Shown piece after piece: positions 42,351-50,404 of a stretch of 64,000 bases of DNA; within the stretch, counting starts at the first letter, position 1; each line of letters begins with the position of its first letter. The notes beneath the pieces were generated by a model. It was not told the DNA's origin and did no database searches. It was given only the letters and a program-made list of their open reading frames with translations. Both the position numbers and the translations under genes were made by a program. This DNA is from Thermoanaerobaculia bacterium (GTDB lineage: Bacteria; Acidobacteriota; Thermoanaerobaculia; Multivoradales; Multivoraceae), in the NCBI GenBank assembly GCA_022822365.1, contig JAJEBV010000031.1:46952-110951 (forward strand), read 5' to 3'.

Positions 42351-44327
42351 ATGGAACCCACTGAAGAACACACGACCGAGGCGCTTCCCCTGGAAGCGCC
42401 CTCCGCGGACACGCTTCCCCCGGAAGCGCAGGCACAGGACGGGGACAATCTGTCCTACGAACAGCTCGTCGAGATGTACGACGACAGCATGCGGCATCTC
42501 AACGAAGGCGAGATCGTCGCGGGAACGGTGATCGCGATCACAGCCAACGACGTCGTCGTCGATGTCGGCTACAAGTCCGAGGGACTGGTGCCGATTCACG
42601 AGTTCACCTCTCGGGACGGCAAGCTCCAGATCAGCGTCGGCGACGAAGTCGAGGTCCTGCTCGAGCAGACGGAAGGCGCGGACGGGCATGTGATGCTCTC
42701 GAAGGTCAAGGCCGAGCGCATGCGCATCTGGGCCCAGGTCGAGACGAGCTTCAAGGAAGGCAAGGTGATCAAGGGCCGTGTGATCGACCGGATCAAGGGA
42801 GGGCTGACGGTCGATGTCGGCCTGCGTGCCTTCCTGCCGGGTTCCCTGGTCGACATCAAGCCGGTCAAGTACCTGGAGTCGTTCAAGGGTGAGGAACTCG
42901 AGTTCAAGGTGATCAGCCTGGACCGTCGCCGCAACAACATCGTGCTGTCGCGCCGCGCGGTGCTCGAGAAGGAGTACGCCAAGAAGAAGGCCGAGACCCT
43001 GACGAAGTTGAAGGAAGGTGTGCGGCTTCCGGGCGTGGTCAAGAACATCACCGACTACGGCGTGTTCGTGGACCTGGGCGGTATCGACGGCCTGCTCCAC
43101 ATCACGGACATTTCCTGGGGCCGTGTGAACCATCCTTCGGAACACTTCGCCGTGGGCGACGAGGTCGACGTCGTCGTTCTGCGCTTCGATCCCGAGACGG
43201 AGCGTGTCTCGCTCGGATTCAAGCAGACAACCGAGGATCCCTGGACCCTGGTCGACAAGAAGTACCCCCTGGGTTCACGGGTGCGGGGCCGGGTCGTCAG
43301 CCTGGTCGACTACGGCGCCTTCGTCGAACTCGAGGAGGGTGTCGAAGGCCTGGTCCATGTGAGCGAGATGTCGTGGACGAAGAAGGTCGTGCCGCCGTCG
43401 AAGATCGTCAGCGTCGGCCAGGAAGTCGACGCGATCGTGTCGGAACTCGACATGAGTCAGCGCCGGATCAGTCTTTCCCTGCGACAGGTCGAGTCGAATC
43501 CCTGGGAGGACCTGGCGGCCCGCTTCCCGGTCGGCACCATCGTGGAGGGCCGCGTCAGGAACCTGACCGAGTTCGGGGCCTTCGTGGAGATCACGGAGGA
43601 GATCGACGGGCTGGTCCACGTCTCGGACATGAGTTGGACGAAGCGCGTCAAGCATCCGAGCGAAGTCCTCGCCAAGGGCGACGCCGTCCGGGCCCGGATC
43701 ACCAACATCGACGTCACGGGCCAGCGCGTGTCCCTCTCGATCAAGGACTTCCTGCCGAACGAGTGGCAGGACTTCGTGGATGGCCACAGCGTCGGCGACG
43801 ACATCGTCGGCAGGGTGGTCAACGTGACCGACTTCGGGCTCTTCATCGACGTCTACGACGGGCTGGAAGGGCTGGCCCATGTCAGCGAAGTGGACGTTCC
43901 GGGCGGCAAGCTCGAGGACCACTACCGGATCGGCGAGTTCGTCCGTGCGCGCATCCTGCGTATCGAGGACGAGGACAAGAAGGTCGGGCTGACGCTGCGC
44001 GGCGTGACCGAACTGAGCGACGAAGAGGCCGACGAGCTGTCCGCGGAACGGGAGCGGAAGCTGGCCGAGGCCCGTGCCGCGGCGGCCGCGGCGGAGGAAG
44101 ACGCCGAGGAGGAGGATGCCGCCGGCGAGGCTGAGGCATCCGAGGCGGAAGAGCCGGCGGAAGTGGCCATGGAGGACGGTGCCGAGGACGTCGCGGAGAT
44201 GAGCGCGGCCCCTGCGGAGGCCGTTGAGGCTGAAGAGGCCGACGAGGCCGTGCCCGACGAGGCCGAGCCCGAGCCCGAGACCGTTACCGAAGAGAATCCG
44301 TCAGACGAGGAGTCGGAGGGGAGCTAG
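42351..44327 (+). CDS. rpsA: 30S ribosomal protein S1
   Basis: 658 residues with six S1 RNA-binding repeats: EIVAGTVIAITANDVVVDVG, KVIKGRVIDRIKGGLTVDVG, VRLPGVVKNITDYGVFVDLG, SRVRGRVVSLVDYGAFVELE, TIVEGRVRNLTEFGAFVEIT and DDIVGRVVNVTDFGLFIDVY. It helps the small subunit bind mRNA. An unusually long acidic tail of about 100 residues follows (Glu/Ala/Asp runs such as EEDAEEEDAAGEAEASEAEE). ATG 42351 with AGGA five bases before is preferred; a GTG at 42330 would add seven residues. First gene of a long plus-strand unit driven by the promoter at 42182. Confidence 0.95.
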   Translation: MEPTEEHTTEALPLEAPSADTLPPEAQAQDGDNLSYEQLVEMYDDSMRHLNEGEIVAGTVIAITANDVVVDVGYKSEGLVPIHEFTSRDGKLQISVGDEVEVLLEQTEGADGHVMLSKVKAERMRIWAQVETSFKEGKVIKGRVIDRIKGGLTVDVGLRAFLPGSLVDIKPVKYLESFKGEELEFKVISLDRRRNNIVLSRRAVLEKEYAKKKAETLTKLKEGVRLPGVVKNITDYGVFVDLGGIDGLLHITDISWGRVNHPSEHFAVGDEVDVVVLRFDPETERVSLGFKQTTEDPWTLVDKKYPLGSRVRGRVVSLVDYGAFVELEEGVEGLVHVSEMSWTKKVVPPSKIVSVGQEVDAIVSELDMSQRRISLSLRQVESNPWEDLAARFPVGTIVEGRVRNLTEFGAFVEITEEIDGLVHVSDMSWTKRVKHPSEVLAKGDAVRARITNIDVTGQRVSLSIKDFLPNEWQDFVDGHSVGDDIVGRVVNVTDFGLFIDVYDGLEGLAHVSEVDVPGGKLEDHYRIGEFVRARILRIEDEDKKVGLTLRGVTELSDEEADELSAERERKLAEARAAAAAAEEDAEEEDAAGEAEASEAEEPAEVAMEDGAEDVAEMSAAPAEAVEAEEADEAVPDEAEPEPETVTEENPSDEESEGS

Positions 44328-44357
44328 TACCTGCTGGACCTGTGGGAGGAGCCGAGA

Positions 44358-44681
44358 ATGAAAGACGCGATCCAGTTCCCTTCCGACATCCGCCACGGCG
44401 TGACGAAGGCCCAGTTGGTCGAGGAGGTCGCACGTAGCGCCAACCTCACGAAGAAGGACGCCGAGGTCATCGTCAGCACGGTCTTCGAGAGCATCGTCGA
44501 CTCCTTGAAGGACGGGGACAAGATCGAGCTTCGCGGATTCGGGAGCTTTCGGATTCGCGAACGGGGTTCCCGGATCGGCCGGAATCCGAAGACAGGCGCC
44601 CGCGTCGACGTCCCGTCGAAGAAGATCCCCTACTTCAAGCCAGGCAAGGAACTCAGGGAACGTCTCAACTCCGACGAGTAG
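44358..44681 (+). CDS. HU/IHF family DNA-binding protein
   Basis: 107-residue nucleoid protein. The helical dimerisation part (TKAQLVEEVARSANLTKKDA) and the DNA-bending arm (GFGSFRIRERGSRIGRNPKT, with the conserved RNPKTG and proline-bearing tip) are complete. Proteins of this class bend DNA as homo- or heterodimers; whether it acts as HU or IHF is not decidable here. It sits directly after rpsA, as ihfB does in many proteobacteria, which favours IHF-like. GGAGGAG lies six bases before the ATG. Confidence 0.92.
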   Translation: MKDAIQFPSDIRHGVTKAQLVEEVARSANLTKKDAEVIVSTVFESIVDSLKDGDKIELRGFGSFRIRERGSRIGRNPKTGARVDVPSKKIPYFKPGKELRERLNSDE

Positions 44682-44715
44682 GGCCGTCCGGGGCTGAGAG
44701 AAGCAGCCAGGTCCC

Positions 44716-45156
44716 GTGGCCGAGCCCGCCGCCGCGCAACGCATGACGACGCCTCCGCCTCCTGCCGGCTCCTCTCCGCAGCCCCAGGGCCTCGTTCGGC
44801 AGATTGTGGTCGCGGTCGCGGCCTGGGCCGTGCCCGGGTCCGGTCACCTGTTGCTGAGGAAACCCCGCCGGGCCGCCGTCGTCTGCGGCGTGGTCCTGTT
44901 CTCCTTCCTGTTCGGCTGCTGGCTGCGGGGTCACCTCTACGTCGTGATTCCCGAGCAGCCGCTCAGCCGTCTCGCGACGCTGAGTTCGATGGGCGCCGGG
45001 GGTCCCTACTTCCTTGCCCGCTACCTGGTGGAGTACGAAGGCGACATCCTCTCTTCGACGTTCGAGTACGGCAAGGCATTCCTGCTCACCGCCGGTCTTC
45101 TGAATCTGCTCGCCGTACTCGACGCCTGGGACATCGCCAGCGGTTCGAAGGACTGA
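44716..45156 (+). CDS. membrane protein, DUF6677-like
   Basis: 146-residue protein: a Pro/Ala-rich N-terminal tail (AAQRMTTPPPPAGSSPQP), then a hydrophobic pair with WAVPGSGHLLLRKPRRAAVV and VVLFSFLFGCWLRGH, and a last helix near LLTAGLLNLLAVLDAWDIA. The VPGSGH(L)LL...RR.A motif and the LNLL.VLDA end resemble DUF6677, a small membrane family of unknown function. GTG start. It lies between the HU/IHF gene and a second tiny membrane gene, just before lpxB, so a role in envelope maintenance is possible. Confidence 0.75.
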   Translation: MAEPAAAQRMTTPPPPAGSSPQPQGLVRQIVVAVAAWAVPGSGHLLLRKPRRAAVVCGVVLFSFLFGCWLRGHLYVVIPEQPLSRLATLSSMGAGGPYFLARYLVEYEGDILSSTFEYGKAFLLTAGLLNLLAVLDAWDIASGSKD

Positions 45157-45160
45157 TCCA

Positions 45161-45358
45161 GTGCTGACCAGTCACTTTGCCCTGATGGTGATCTACGCTC
45201 TGCAGGTCAGCCTGTTCTTTGCCGTGCTCTGGCGGCGGCGATTCAGGGACAGGGCGCGGCTCTTCCTGCAGATGATGATCGGCATGGTCGGCGGGGGGCT
45301 GGTGCTCGCCTGGCTGATGTTCCCGTTTCCATGGTCGCCGCCAACGCCGATTCCCTGA
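45161..45358 (+). CDS. very small membrane protein, unknown
   Basis: 65 residues with two hydrophobic segments, HFALMVIYALQVSLFFAVLW and MMIGMVGGGLVLAWLMFPF, separated by a basic loop RRRFRDRARLF. No recognised family. The GTG start lies four bases after the preceding stop, and its last 28 bases overlap the lpxB start, which suggests coupled translation. It may be a two-helix partner of the DUF6677-like protein. Confidence 0.65.
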   Translation: MLTSHFALMVIYALQVSLFFAVLWRRRFRDRARLFLQMMIGMVGGGLVLAWLMFPFPWSPPTPIP

Positions 45359-46533
45359 GCGTTCTGATCTCCGCCGGGGAGGCGTCGGGCGACCGTCATG
45401 CCGCGGGCCTCATGGAGGCGGTGGCCCGTCTGGCCGGAGACGGAAGGCGAATCCGCTTCTTCGGACTCGGTGGCGACGCGATGGCGGCGGCCGGCCTGGA
45501 GCCGGTTGCGCACAGCGACGAGGTCGCGGTCGTCGGCATCGCCGAGGTCGTCCGCGAGCTGCCGCGCATCCGCCGCGTGTTTCGCAAGCTGCTGCTGGCT
45601 TCCGAGACGCGCCGGCCGAGCCTGGCCGTCCTGGTCGATTTCCCCGACTTCAACCTGAGGTTGGCCCGTCGCCTGCGCCGCCGTGGCATACCGGTCCTGT
45701 ACTACGTGTCGCCCCAGGTGTGGGCATGGCGGCGGCGGCGGGTACGGACGATCGCGCGCCTCGTCGACCGGATGCTCGTGCTCTTCCCGTTCGAGGTCGA
45801 GGTATACCGGGGACATGAACTCCACGTGGATCACGTGGGACACCCCCTGGTAGACGACGTACCGGAACTCGAGTCGGTATGGGAGCGGCAGGACGGCGTG
45901 GCGGAGCGGCCGGTGCTGGCGCTTCTTCCGGGTTCGCGCAACAGCGAGGTTCGGCGGATCCTGCCGCCCATGCTGCGAGCGGCCGCGGAGCTGGTCGGGA
46001 CGGCGGAACGCGCCGGCCGCGTGCGTCTGATTCTGGCGCCCACGGTTGACGAGACGCTCGTGCGGCGCCTGATCGCCAGTGGGCCTCTGGACGGCGACGA
46101 ACTGGACGTTGTGCGCGCCGACCGGTTCGCCGCGGTCGCCGGTTCCCACTTCGCGTTCTGCGCCTCCGGAACGGCCACGCTCGAGGTCGGGCTTCTCGGA
46201 ACGCCGATGATCGTGGTCTACCGGGTTTCCCCGCTGACCTACGCGGTCGGACGTCTTCTGGTCGACCTGCCGTTCGTCAGCCTCGTCAACCTGGTGCTCG
46301 GCCGCCAGGTCGTGCCCGAGTTGCTGCAGGCGGAGGCGGATCACGAACGGATGGCCGCCGCGGCGTCCAGGCTGCTGAGCAGTCGAAACCGCATCGATGC
46401 CATGCGCGCGGCGCTGGCTGGACTGCGGCCCGCCCTGGGAGCGTCCGGAGCGAGCGAACGGGCGGCCGGCTGTCTGCTCGACGAGCTGGGTCTCATGGAA
46501 GTCGGCGGAGCGCCGGGAACAGCGAAGGGGTGA
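45331..46533 (+). CDS. lpxB: lipid-A-disaccharide synthase
   Basis: 400-residue GT19 enzyme that joins UDP-2,3-diacylglucosamine to lipid X, making the lipid A disaccharide. Family motifs are present: LISAGEASGDRHAAGLMEAV, FFGLGGDAMAAAG, VLVDFPDFNLRLARRLRRRG, YYVSPQVWAWRRRR, DHVGHPLVD, LLPGSRNSEVRRILP and ASGTATLEVGLLGTP. It shows that this organism makes a lipid A-based outer membrane. The ATG lies inside the end of the upstream small gene. Peripheral inner-membrane enzyme. Confidence 0.95.
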   Translation: MVAANADSLSVLISAGEASGDRHAAGLMEAVARLAGDGRRIRFFGLGGDAMAAAGLEPVAHSDEVAVVGIAEVVRELPRIRRVFRKLLLASETRRPSLAVLVDFPDFNLRLARRLRRRGIPVLYYVSPQVWAWRRRRVRTIARLVDRMLVLFPFEVEVYRGHELHVDHVGHPLVDDVPELESVWERQDGVAERPVLALLPGSRNSEVRRILPPMLRAAAELVGTAERAGRVRLILAPTVDETLVRRLIASGPLDGDELDVVRADRFAAVAGSHFAFCASGTATLEVGLLGTPMIVVYRVSPLTYAVGRLLVDLPFVSLVNLVLGRQVVPELLQAEADHERMAAAASRLLSSRNRIDAMRAALAGLRPALGASGASERAAGCLLDELGLMEVGGAPGTAKG

Positions 46534-46540
46534 CCCCGCG

Positions 46541-47419
46541 GTGAGGAGCATGACCGGCTATGGCGAGGCGACGGCAACCGTCCGCCGCCATCGCGTGACG
46601 GTCACGGCGCGATCCGTGAACCACCGCAACCTGGATGTCGTCGTCCGGGTGCGGAGCCCGTTCAGGACCCTCGAGCCCGAACTGCGGACCGCGGTCGCCG
46701 CCGACGTCCGGCGTGGCCGGGTGGAGATCGGGGTGGAGATCGAGTCGACGGCGGACGCGGCCGGGTTCGACGAGACGGACGCGGCCGTGGAACAGTTGCA
46801 GCAGACCGTGCGGCGCTGGCGCCGAAGGGGCATCGTCAGTTCGGAGCTGAGCGCGGGGGAGCTCCTCTCGGCGATCCGGGCACTCCGGGCGGAATCCGGA
46901 GTCGGCGCGGCCGGTCCGGAAGAGCGTGCGTCGGTGATGGAAACGTGCAAGCGCGCGATGGCGTCTCTGGTGGTCGAACGGGAACGGGAAGGGCGGGTTC
47001 TGGCCGACTCGCTGAACGGACATCTGGCCTCGCTGCGCGCCTGCGTCGGCGCTCTGGCGGCGCGCCGGAGCGAGGTCATCGGACAGGCGACCGGAGAACT
47101 CGAGCGCCGGATCGGTGAACTGCTGGGAACGGGCGACCCGCTCGACCCGGCTCGCCTGGTGCAGGAGGTCGCTCTGCTCGTGGAGCGCAGCGACACGTCC
47201 GAGGAGCTGGAGCGCCTCGATGGCCATCTCGAAGGATTCGAGACGGCGATGAAGGAGGGGAGCGCGGTCGGGAGGCGGCTCGTGTTCCTGAGCCAGGAGA
47301 TTCTGCGCGAACTGAACACGGTCGGCTCGAAGTGCCGCGATCTCGAGATGCAGCGAGGCGTGGTCGAAGGTAAGGTGCTGTGCGAGCAGTTGCGCGAACA
47401 GGCGCAGAACGTCGAATGA
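46541..47419 (+). CDS. yicC: YicC family protein (endoribonuclease-type)
   Basis: 292 residues. The N-terminus VRSMTGYGEATATVRRHRVT with SVNHRNLDVVVRV is the YicC_N signature, and the end REILRELNTVGSKCRDLEMQ is the DUF1732/YicC C-terminal signature, with the conserved NT.GSK. E. coli YicC is a ring-shaped endoribonuclease; the same role is inferred. The GTG at 46541 gives the usual (M)RSMTGYG start. Located seven bases after lpxB and eleven before gmk, the usual yicC-gmk-rpoZ order. Confidence 0.9.
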   Translation: MRSMTGYGEATATVRRHRVTVTARSVNHRNLDVVVRVRSPFRTLEPELRTAVAADVRRGRVEIGVEIESTADAAGFDETDAAVEQLQQTVRRWRRRGIVSSELSAGELLSAIRALRAESGVGAAGPEERASVMETCKRAMASLVVEREREGRVLADSLNGHLASLRACVGALAARRSEVIGQATGELERRIGELLGTGDPLDPARLVQEVALLVERSDTSEELERLDGHLEGFETAMKEGSAVGRRLVFLSQEILRELNTVGSKCRDLEMQRGVVEGKVLCEQLREQAQNVE

Positions 47420-47429
47420 CTGCGGGCAG

Positions 47430-48128
47430 ATGAAGGGCGTGGACAGAGAACCGGACGCCGGGGAGAAGGCGGTCGTGCCCAGGGGGGAGTTGTTCATTCT
47501 CTCGGCGCCGTCGGGCGCCGGCAAGACCACCCTGGTCCACCACGCCATGAAGCTCGTCGACGGTGTCGAGTTCTCGATCAGCCACACGACCCGCCGGCCC
47601 CGGGAGAACGAGCGGGACGGGGACGACTACCACTTCGTCGATCAGACGACGTTCGACCGGATGGTGGCCGACGGCCGGTTCCTGGAGTGGGCGGAGGTTC
47701 ACGGCAATCGCTACGGCACGGCGGTGGACGAGGTACTGCCGCGCGTCGAGCGAGGAGTCGATGTCCTCCTCGACATCGACGTGCAGGGCGCGAAGCAGGT
47801 GATGTCGCTGCCGGGCCGCGCCGCGGACGCGCTCCGGACCGCTGTCTGGGGAATCTTCGTCATGCCGCCCAGCTACGATGCGCTCGTGTCCCGGCTGCGG
47901 GGGCGGGACCTGGACGACGCGCCCGAGATCGCGCAGCGTCTGGCCGGTTCGCTGGCCGAGGTGGACCGGGTCCGGGACTACGACTATGTTATTGTGAATG
48001 ATCGCGCTGAGGCCGCCAGCAGGATCCTGGCGGCCATCATTCTCGAGAAACGACAGCGAAGGGGGCGGATGCGAGAACGCGTCAACCGCGTTCTCGCGGA
48101 CTTTCATGCACATGGAACGTATTCCTGA
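47430..48128 (+). CDS. gmk: guanylate kinase
   Basis: 232-residue P-loop kinase that phosphorylates GMP to GDP. Walker A is LSAPSGAGKTTLV; the GMP-binding region is ISHTTRRPRENERDGDDYHF; the lid carries RLRGRDLDDAPEIAQRLAG. A short extra N-terminal stretch of about 18 residues precedes the fold. The 3' end overlaps the start of rpoZ by 23 bases. Together with guaB it supplies GTP and, through (p)ppGpp physiology, it is a common neighbour of rpoZ. Confidence 0.95.
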   Translation: MKGVDREPDAGEKAVVPRGELFILSAPSGAGKTTLVHHAMKLVDGVEFSISHTTRRPRENERDGDDYHFVDQTTFDRMVADGRFLEWAEVHGNRYGTAVDEVLPRVERGVDVLLDIDVQGAKQVMSLPGRAADALRTAVWGIFVMPPSYDALVSRLRGRDLDDAPEIAQRLAGSLAEVDRVRDYDYVIVNDRAEAASRILAAIILEKRQRRGRMRERVNRVLADFHAHGTYS

Positions 48129-48378
48129 GAAGATCGACAGCAAGTTCCGGTACGTGCTCCTGGCCGCGCGGCGAGCTGAGCAACTGATCCGGGGGGCTCC
48201 CGAACGGATGCAGCGGGAAAGCCCGAAGTTCGCCCGGCATGCGATGAAGGAGATCGCGAACGAGCTCGTTGACTGGGACTACGGCGAGGCGCCCGAATCC
48301 GCGGACGCGGACGGTGCCGACGAGGATGGAGCGGACGCGGAGAACGGCGGTCTGAGTCCCCCCAGCACCGTCAACTAG
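48106..48378 (+). CDS. rpoZ: RNA polymerase omega subunit
   Basis: 90 residues. MERIPEKIDSKFRYVLLAAR followed by RRAEQLIRGAPERM and ARHAMKEIANELVDWDY matches RpoZ, with the omega helix that packs against beta-prime. Omega aids polymerase assembly and, in proteobacteria, forms part of a ppGpp site. The tail is acidic (ADADGADEDGADAENG). Two ATGs are possible, 48106 and 48112; both lie inside the end of gmk. The gene order gmk-rpoZ-coaBC is conserved widely. Confidence 0.9.
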   Translation: MHMERIPEKIDSKFRYVLLAARRAEQLIRGAPERMQRESPKFARHAMKEIANELVDWDYGEAPESADADGADEDGADAENGGLSPPSTVN

Positions 48379-48390
48379 GGACCGTCCCGC

Positions 48391-49623
48391 GTGCCTGAAC
48401 GGGCGGCCAGGGTCCTCCTGGGGATCACCGGCGGCATCGCCGCCTACAAGGGCGCTTACCTGGTCCGTCGCCTGCGGGAGCACGGCCTCGAAGTACGCTG
48501 TGCGCCCACCCTGGCTGCCGAGAGTTTCGTCTCGCCCTTGACCCTGGAGGTCCTGAGCGGCGATCGCGTCTACGGCCAGGAGTACCTGGCGCGCGACGGC
48601 GGCAGCGACGGCGCGGAGTTGCACGTCGAGGCCGCGCAGTGGGCCGACCTGCTCTGCGTCGCGCCGGCGACCGCGAACACGCTGGCCCGCCTGGCCCTGG
48701 GCCTGGCGGACGACTTCCTGAGTACGACCGCGCTGATGTTCGAAGGGCCGGTGGTGGTCGCTCCGGCCATGCATGACGCCATGTGGCGGAAGGCGGCGGT
48801 CGAGGCCCGGGTCGCCACTCTGCACGGACGCGGCGTGGAGGTGGTCGGCCCGGTCGAGGGCGTACTGGCTTCAGGTGAGCGGGGCTGGGGCCGCATGGCC
48901 GAGCCGGAGGCGATCGTCGACGCCGTGTGCCGGGTCCTTGACCTGCCCGAGGCGGGAGACGACGCGTTCGCCGGCCCGCTCGCCGGCAGGAGAGTCGTCG
49001 TCACCGCCGGGCCGACCTACGAGGCGCTCGACCCGGTGCGTTTCCTGGGCAATCGATCGAGCGGCCGCATGGGGTTCGCGCTGGCGCGCCAGGCGGCGAT
49101 CCGTGGCGCCCGGGTCAGGCTGATTGCCGGTCCCGTGAAGCTCGAGACGCCCGCCGGCGTGGAACGTGTCGACGTCGTCTCGGCCGCCGAGATGGAAGCG
49201 GCGCTCCACGAGGCGGTTCCCGACGCGGACCTTGTGGTCATGGCGGCCGCCGTCGCCGACTACCGGCCCCGCGAGCGCGCCGAGCAGAAGATGAAGAAGT
49301 CGGGCGGAGACGGCCTGGTGCTGGAGCTCGAACAGAACCCGGACCTGCTGGCCGGTCTGGCGGCTGTGGCTCCGCGGGCGCTGCGCGTCGGTTTCGCCGC
49401 GGAGACCGAACACCTGGAGCGCTCGGCGCGGGACAAGCTGAAGGCCAAGGGGGCGCACTGGATCGTCGCCAACGACGTGTCCCGCCCGGACATCGGTTTC
49501 GAGTCCGCCGACAACGAAGTCGTGGCCTTTGGTGCGAAAGGGGAAGTCGAGCGCTTCCCGAAGCAGTCCAAGGACGAACTGGCGGGACGGCTGCTGGAGC
49601 TTTTCGCAGCCGAGGCGACGTGA
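48391..49623 (+). CDS. coaBC: phosphopantothenoylcysteine decarboxylase / synthetase CoaBC
   Basis: 410-residue bifunctional coenzyme A enzyme. The N-terminal flavin-dependent CoaC domain (VLLGITGGIAAYKGAYLVRR; ELHVEAAQWADLLCVAPATA) decarboxylates 4'-phosphopantothenoylcysteine. The C-terminal CoaB domain (RRVVVTAGPTYEALDPVRFL; NRSSGRMGFALAR; KGAHWIVANDVSRPDIGF) ligates cysteine to phosphopantothenate. In CoaC the usual PAMN motif reads PAMHDAMW, and the flap cysteine position reads LASGERGWGRM with serine. GTG start; the stop overlaps the next GTG (GTGA). Confidence 0.93.
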   Translation: MPERAARVLLGITGGIAAYKGAYLVRRLREHGLEVRCAPTLAAESFVSPLTLEVLSGDRVYGQEYLARDGGSDGAELHVEAAQWADLLCVAPATANTLARLALGLADDFLSTTALMFEGPVVVAPAMHDAMWRKAAVEARVATLHGRGVEVVGPVEGVLASGERGWGRMAEPEAIVDAVCRVLDLPEAGDDAFAGPLAGRRVVVTAGPTYEALDPVRFLGNRSSGRMGFALARQAAIRGARVRLIAGPVKLETPAGVERVDVVSAAEMEAALHEAVPDADLVVMAAAVADYRPRERAEQKMKKSGGDGLVLELEQNPDLLAGLAAVAPRALRVGFAAETEHLERSARDKLKAKGAHWIVANDVSRPDIGFESADNEVVAFGAKGEVERFPKQSKDELAGRLLELFAAEAT

Positions 49624-50393
49624 ACCGGACTCGCCTGCCGGTTCCACAGGAGATCGGTCTCCTGCGGGATCTGGGCTTCACGGACGCCTATCCGCCGGCG
49701 TCGTTGTCGGAACCATCGTCGGAGCCATCGTCGAAGCCAGCGGCGACCGGGGGACGTCTGGAGCGCCTGCTGGCGGTCGCCGAGGAGGCCCGTGGCTGCA
49801 CGGCCTGTGGACTGTGCAGGACGCGGAACAGGGTCGTTTTCGGCGATGGCGACGGCGAGGCGGATCTGATGTTCGTGGGCGAGGGCCCGGGCGCGCAGGA
49901 GGACCGGCAGGGTCTTCCGTTCGTGGGGCCTGCGGGCCAGCTCTTGACGAAGATCATCCAGGCCATCGACCTGCGGCGCGAGGACGTCTACATCACGAAC
50001 GTCGTCAAGTGCAGGCCCCCGAACAACCGGGATCCGCAGCCTGACGAAACGGCGGCCTGCCGTTCCTTTCTCGATCGCCAGATCGAACTCATCGCCCCCC
50101 GCGTGATCGTCGCCCTGGGGCGGGTAGCGGCGCAGCTTCTGCTGGGGACGAAGACCTCGCTGGGGCGCATGCGGGGGACCTGGCACGAGGCCGGCGGCGT
50201 GCCGGTACGGGTCACCTATCACCCGGCTTTCCTGCTTCGGGATCCGTCGTACAAGCGGGCGACCTGGGAGGACATGCAGATCGTTCGCGACCGGCTGCTC
50301 GGCGCCGGCGGAGAGGAGGCCACCGGCGAAGCCGGCGACGATTTCAAGGCCGCCTTCGGCGGCAGCGGGTCAGAAGACCCGCGCACCCAGTAG
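49620..50393 (+). CDS. family 4 uracil-DNA glycosylase ([4Fe-4S])
   Basis: 257 residues. After a low-complexity N-terminal stretch (SLSEPSSEPSSKPAATGG) comes the family 4 UDG core: cluster cysteines in CTACGLCRTRN and VKCRPPNNRDP, the uracil-binding loop VGEGPGAQEDRQGLPFVGPA, and the motif VTYHPAFLLRDPSYKR with the conserved histidine. It removes uracil from DNA arising from cytosine deamination. The GTG overlaps the coaBC stop. The last few residues (GGSGSEDPRTQ) fall in a hairpin resembling the repeat element at 5846/27133, so the tail may be acquired. Confidence 0.9.
   Translation: MNRTRLPVPQEIGLLRDLGFTDAYPPASLSEPSSEPSSKPAATGGRLERLLAVAEEARGCTACGLCRTRNRVVFGDGDGEADLMFVGEGPGAQEDRQGLPFVGPAGQLLTKIIQAIDLRREDVYITNVVKCRPPNNRDPQPDETAACRSFLDRQIELIAPRVIVALGRVAAQLLLGTKTSLGRMRGTWHEAGGVPVRVTYHPAFLLRDPSYKRATWEDMQIVRDRLLGAGGEEATGEAGDDFKAAFGGSGSEDPRTQ
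50365..50391. repeat. terminal hairpin with partial REP-like element, copy C
   Basis: GCGGGTC-AGAA-GACCCGC (50365-50382) forms a perfect 7-bp stem and is followed by GCACCCAGT. On the opposite strand this reads ACTGGGTGCG, the same ten bases that open the elements at 5846 and 27133. It overlaps the UDG stop codon. Only part of the element is shared. Confidence 0.35.
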
Positions 50394-50404
50394 TCTTCGC
50401 TACC

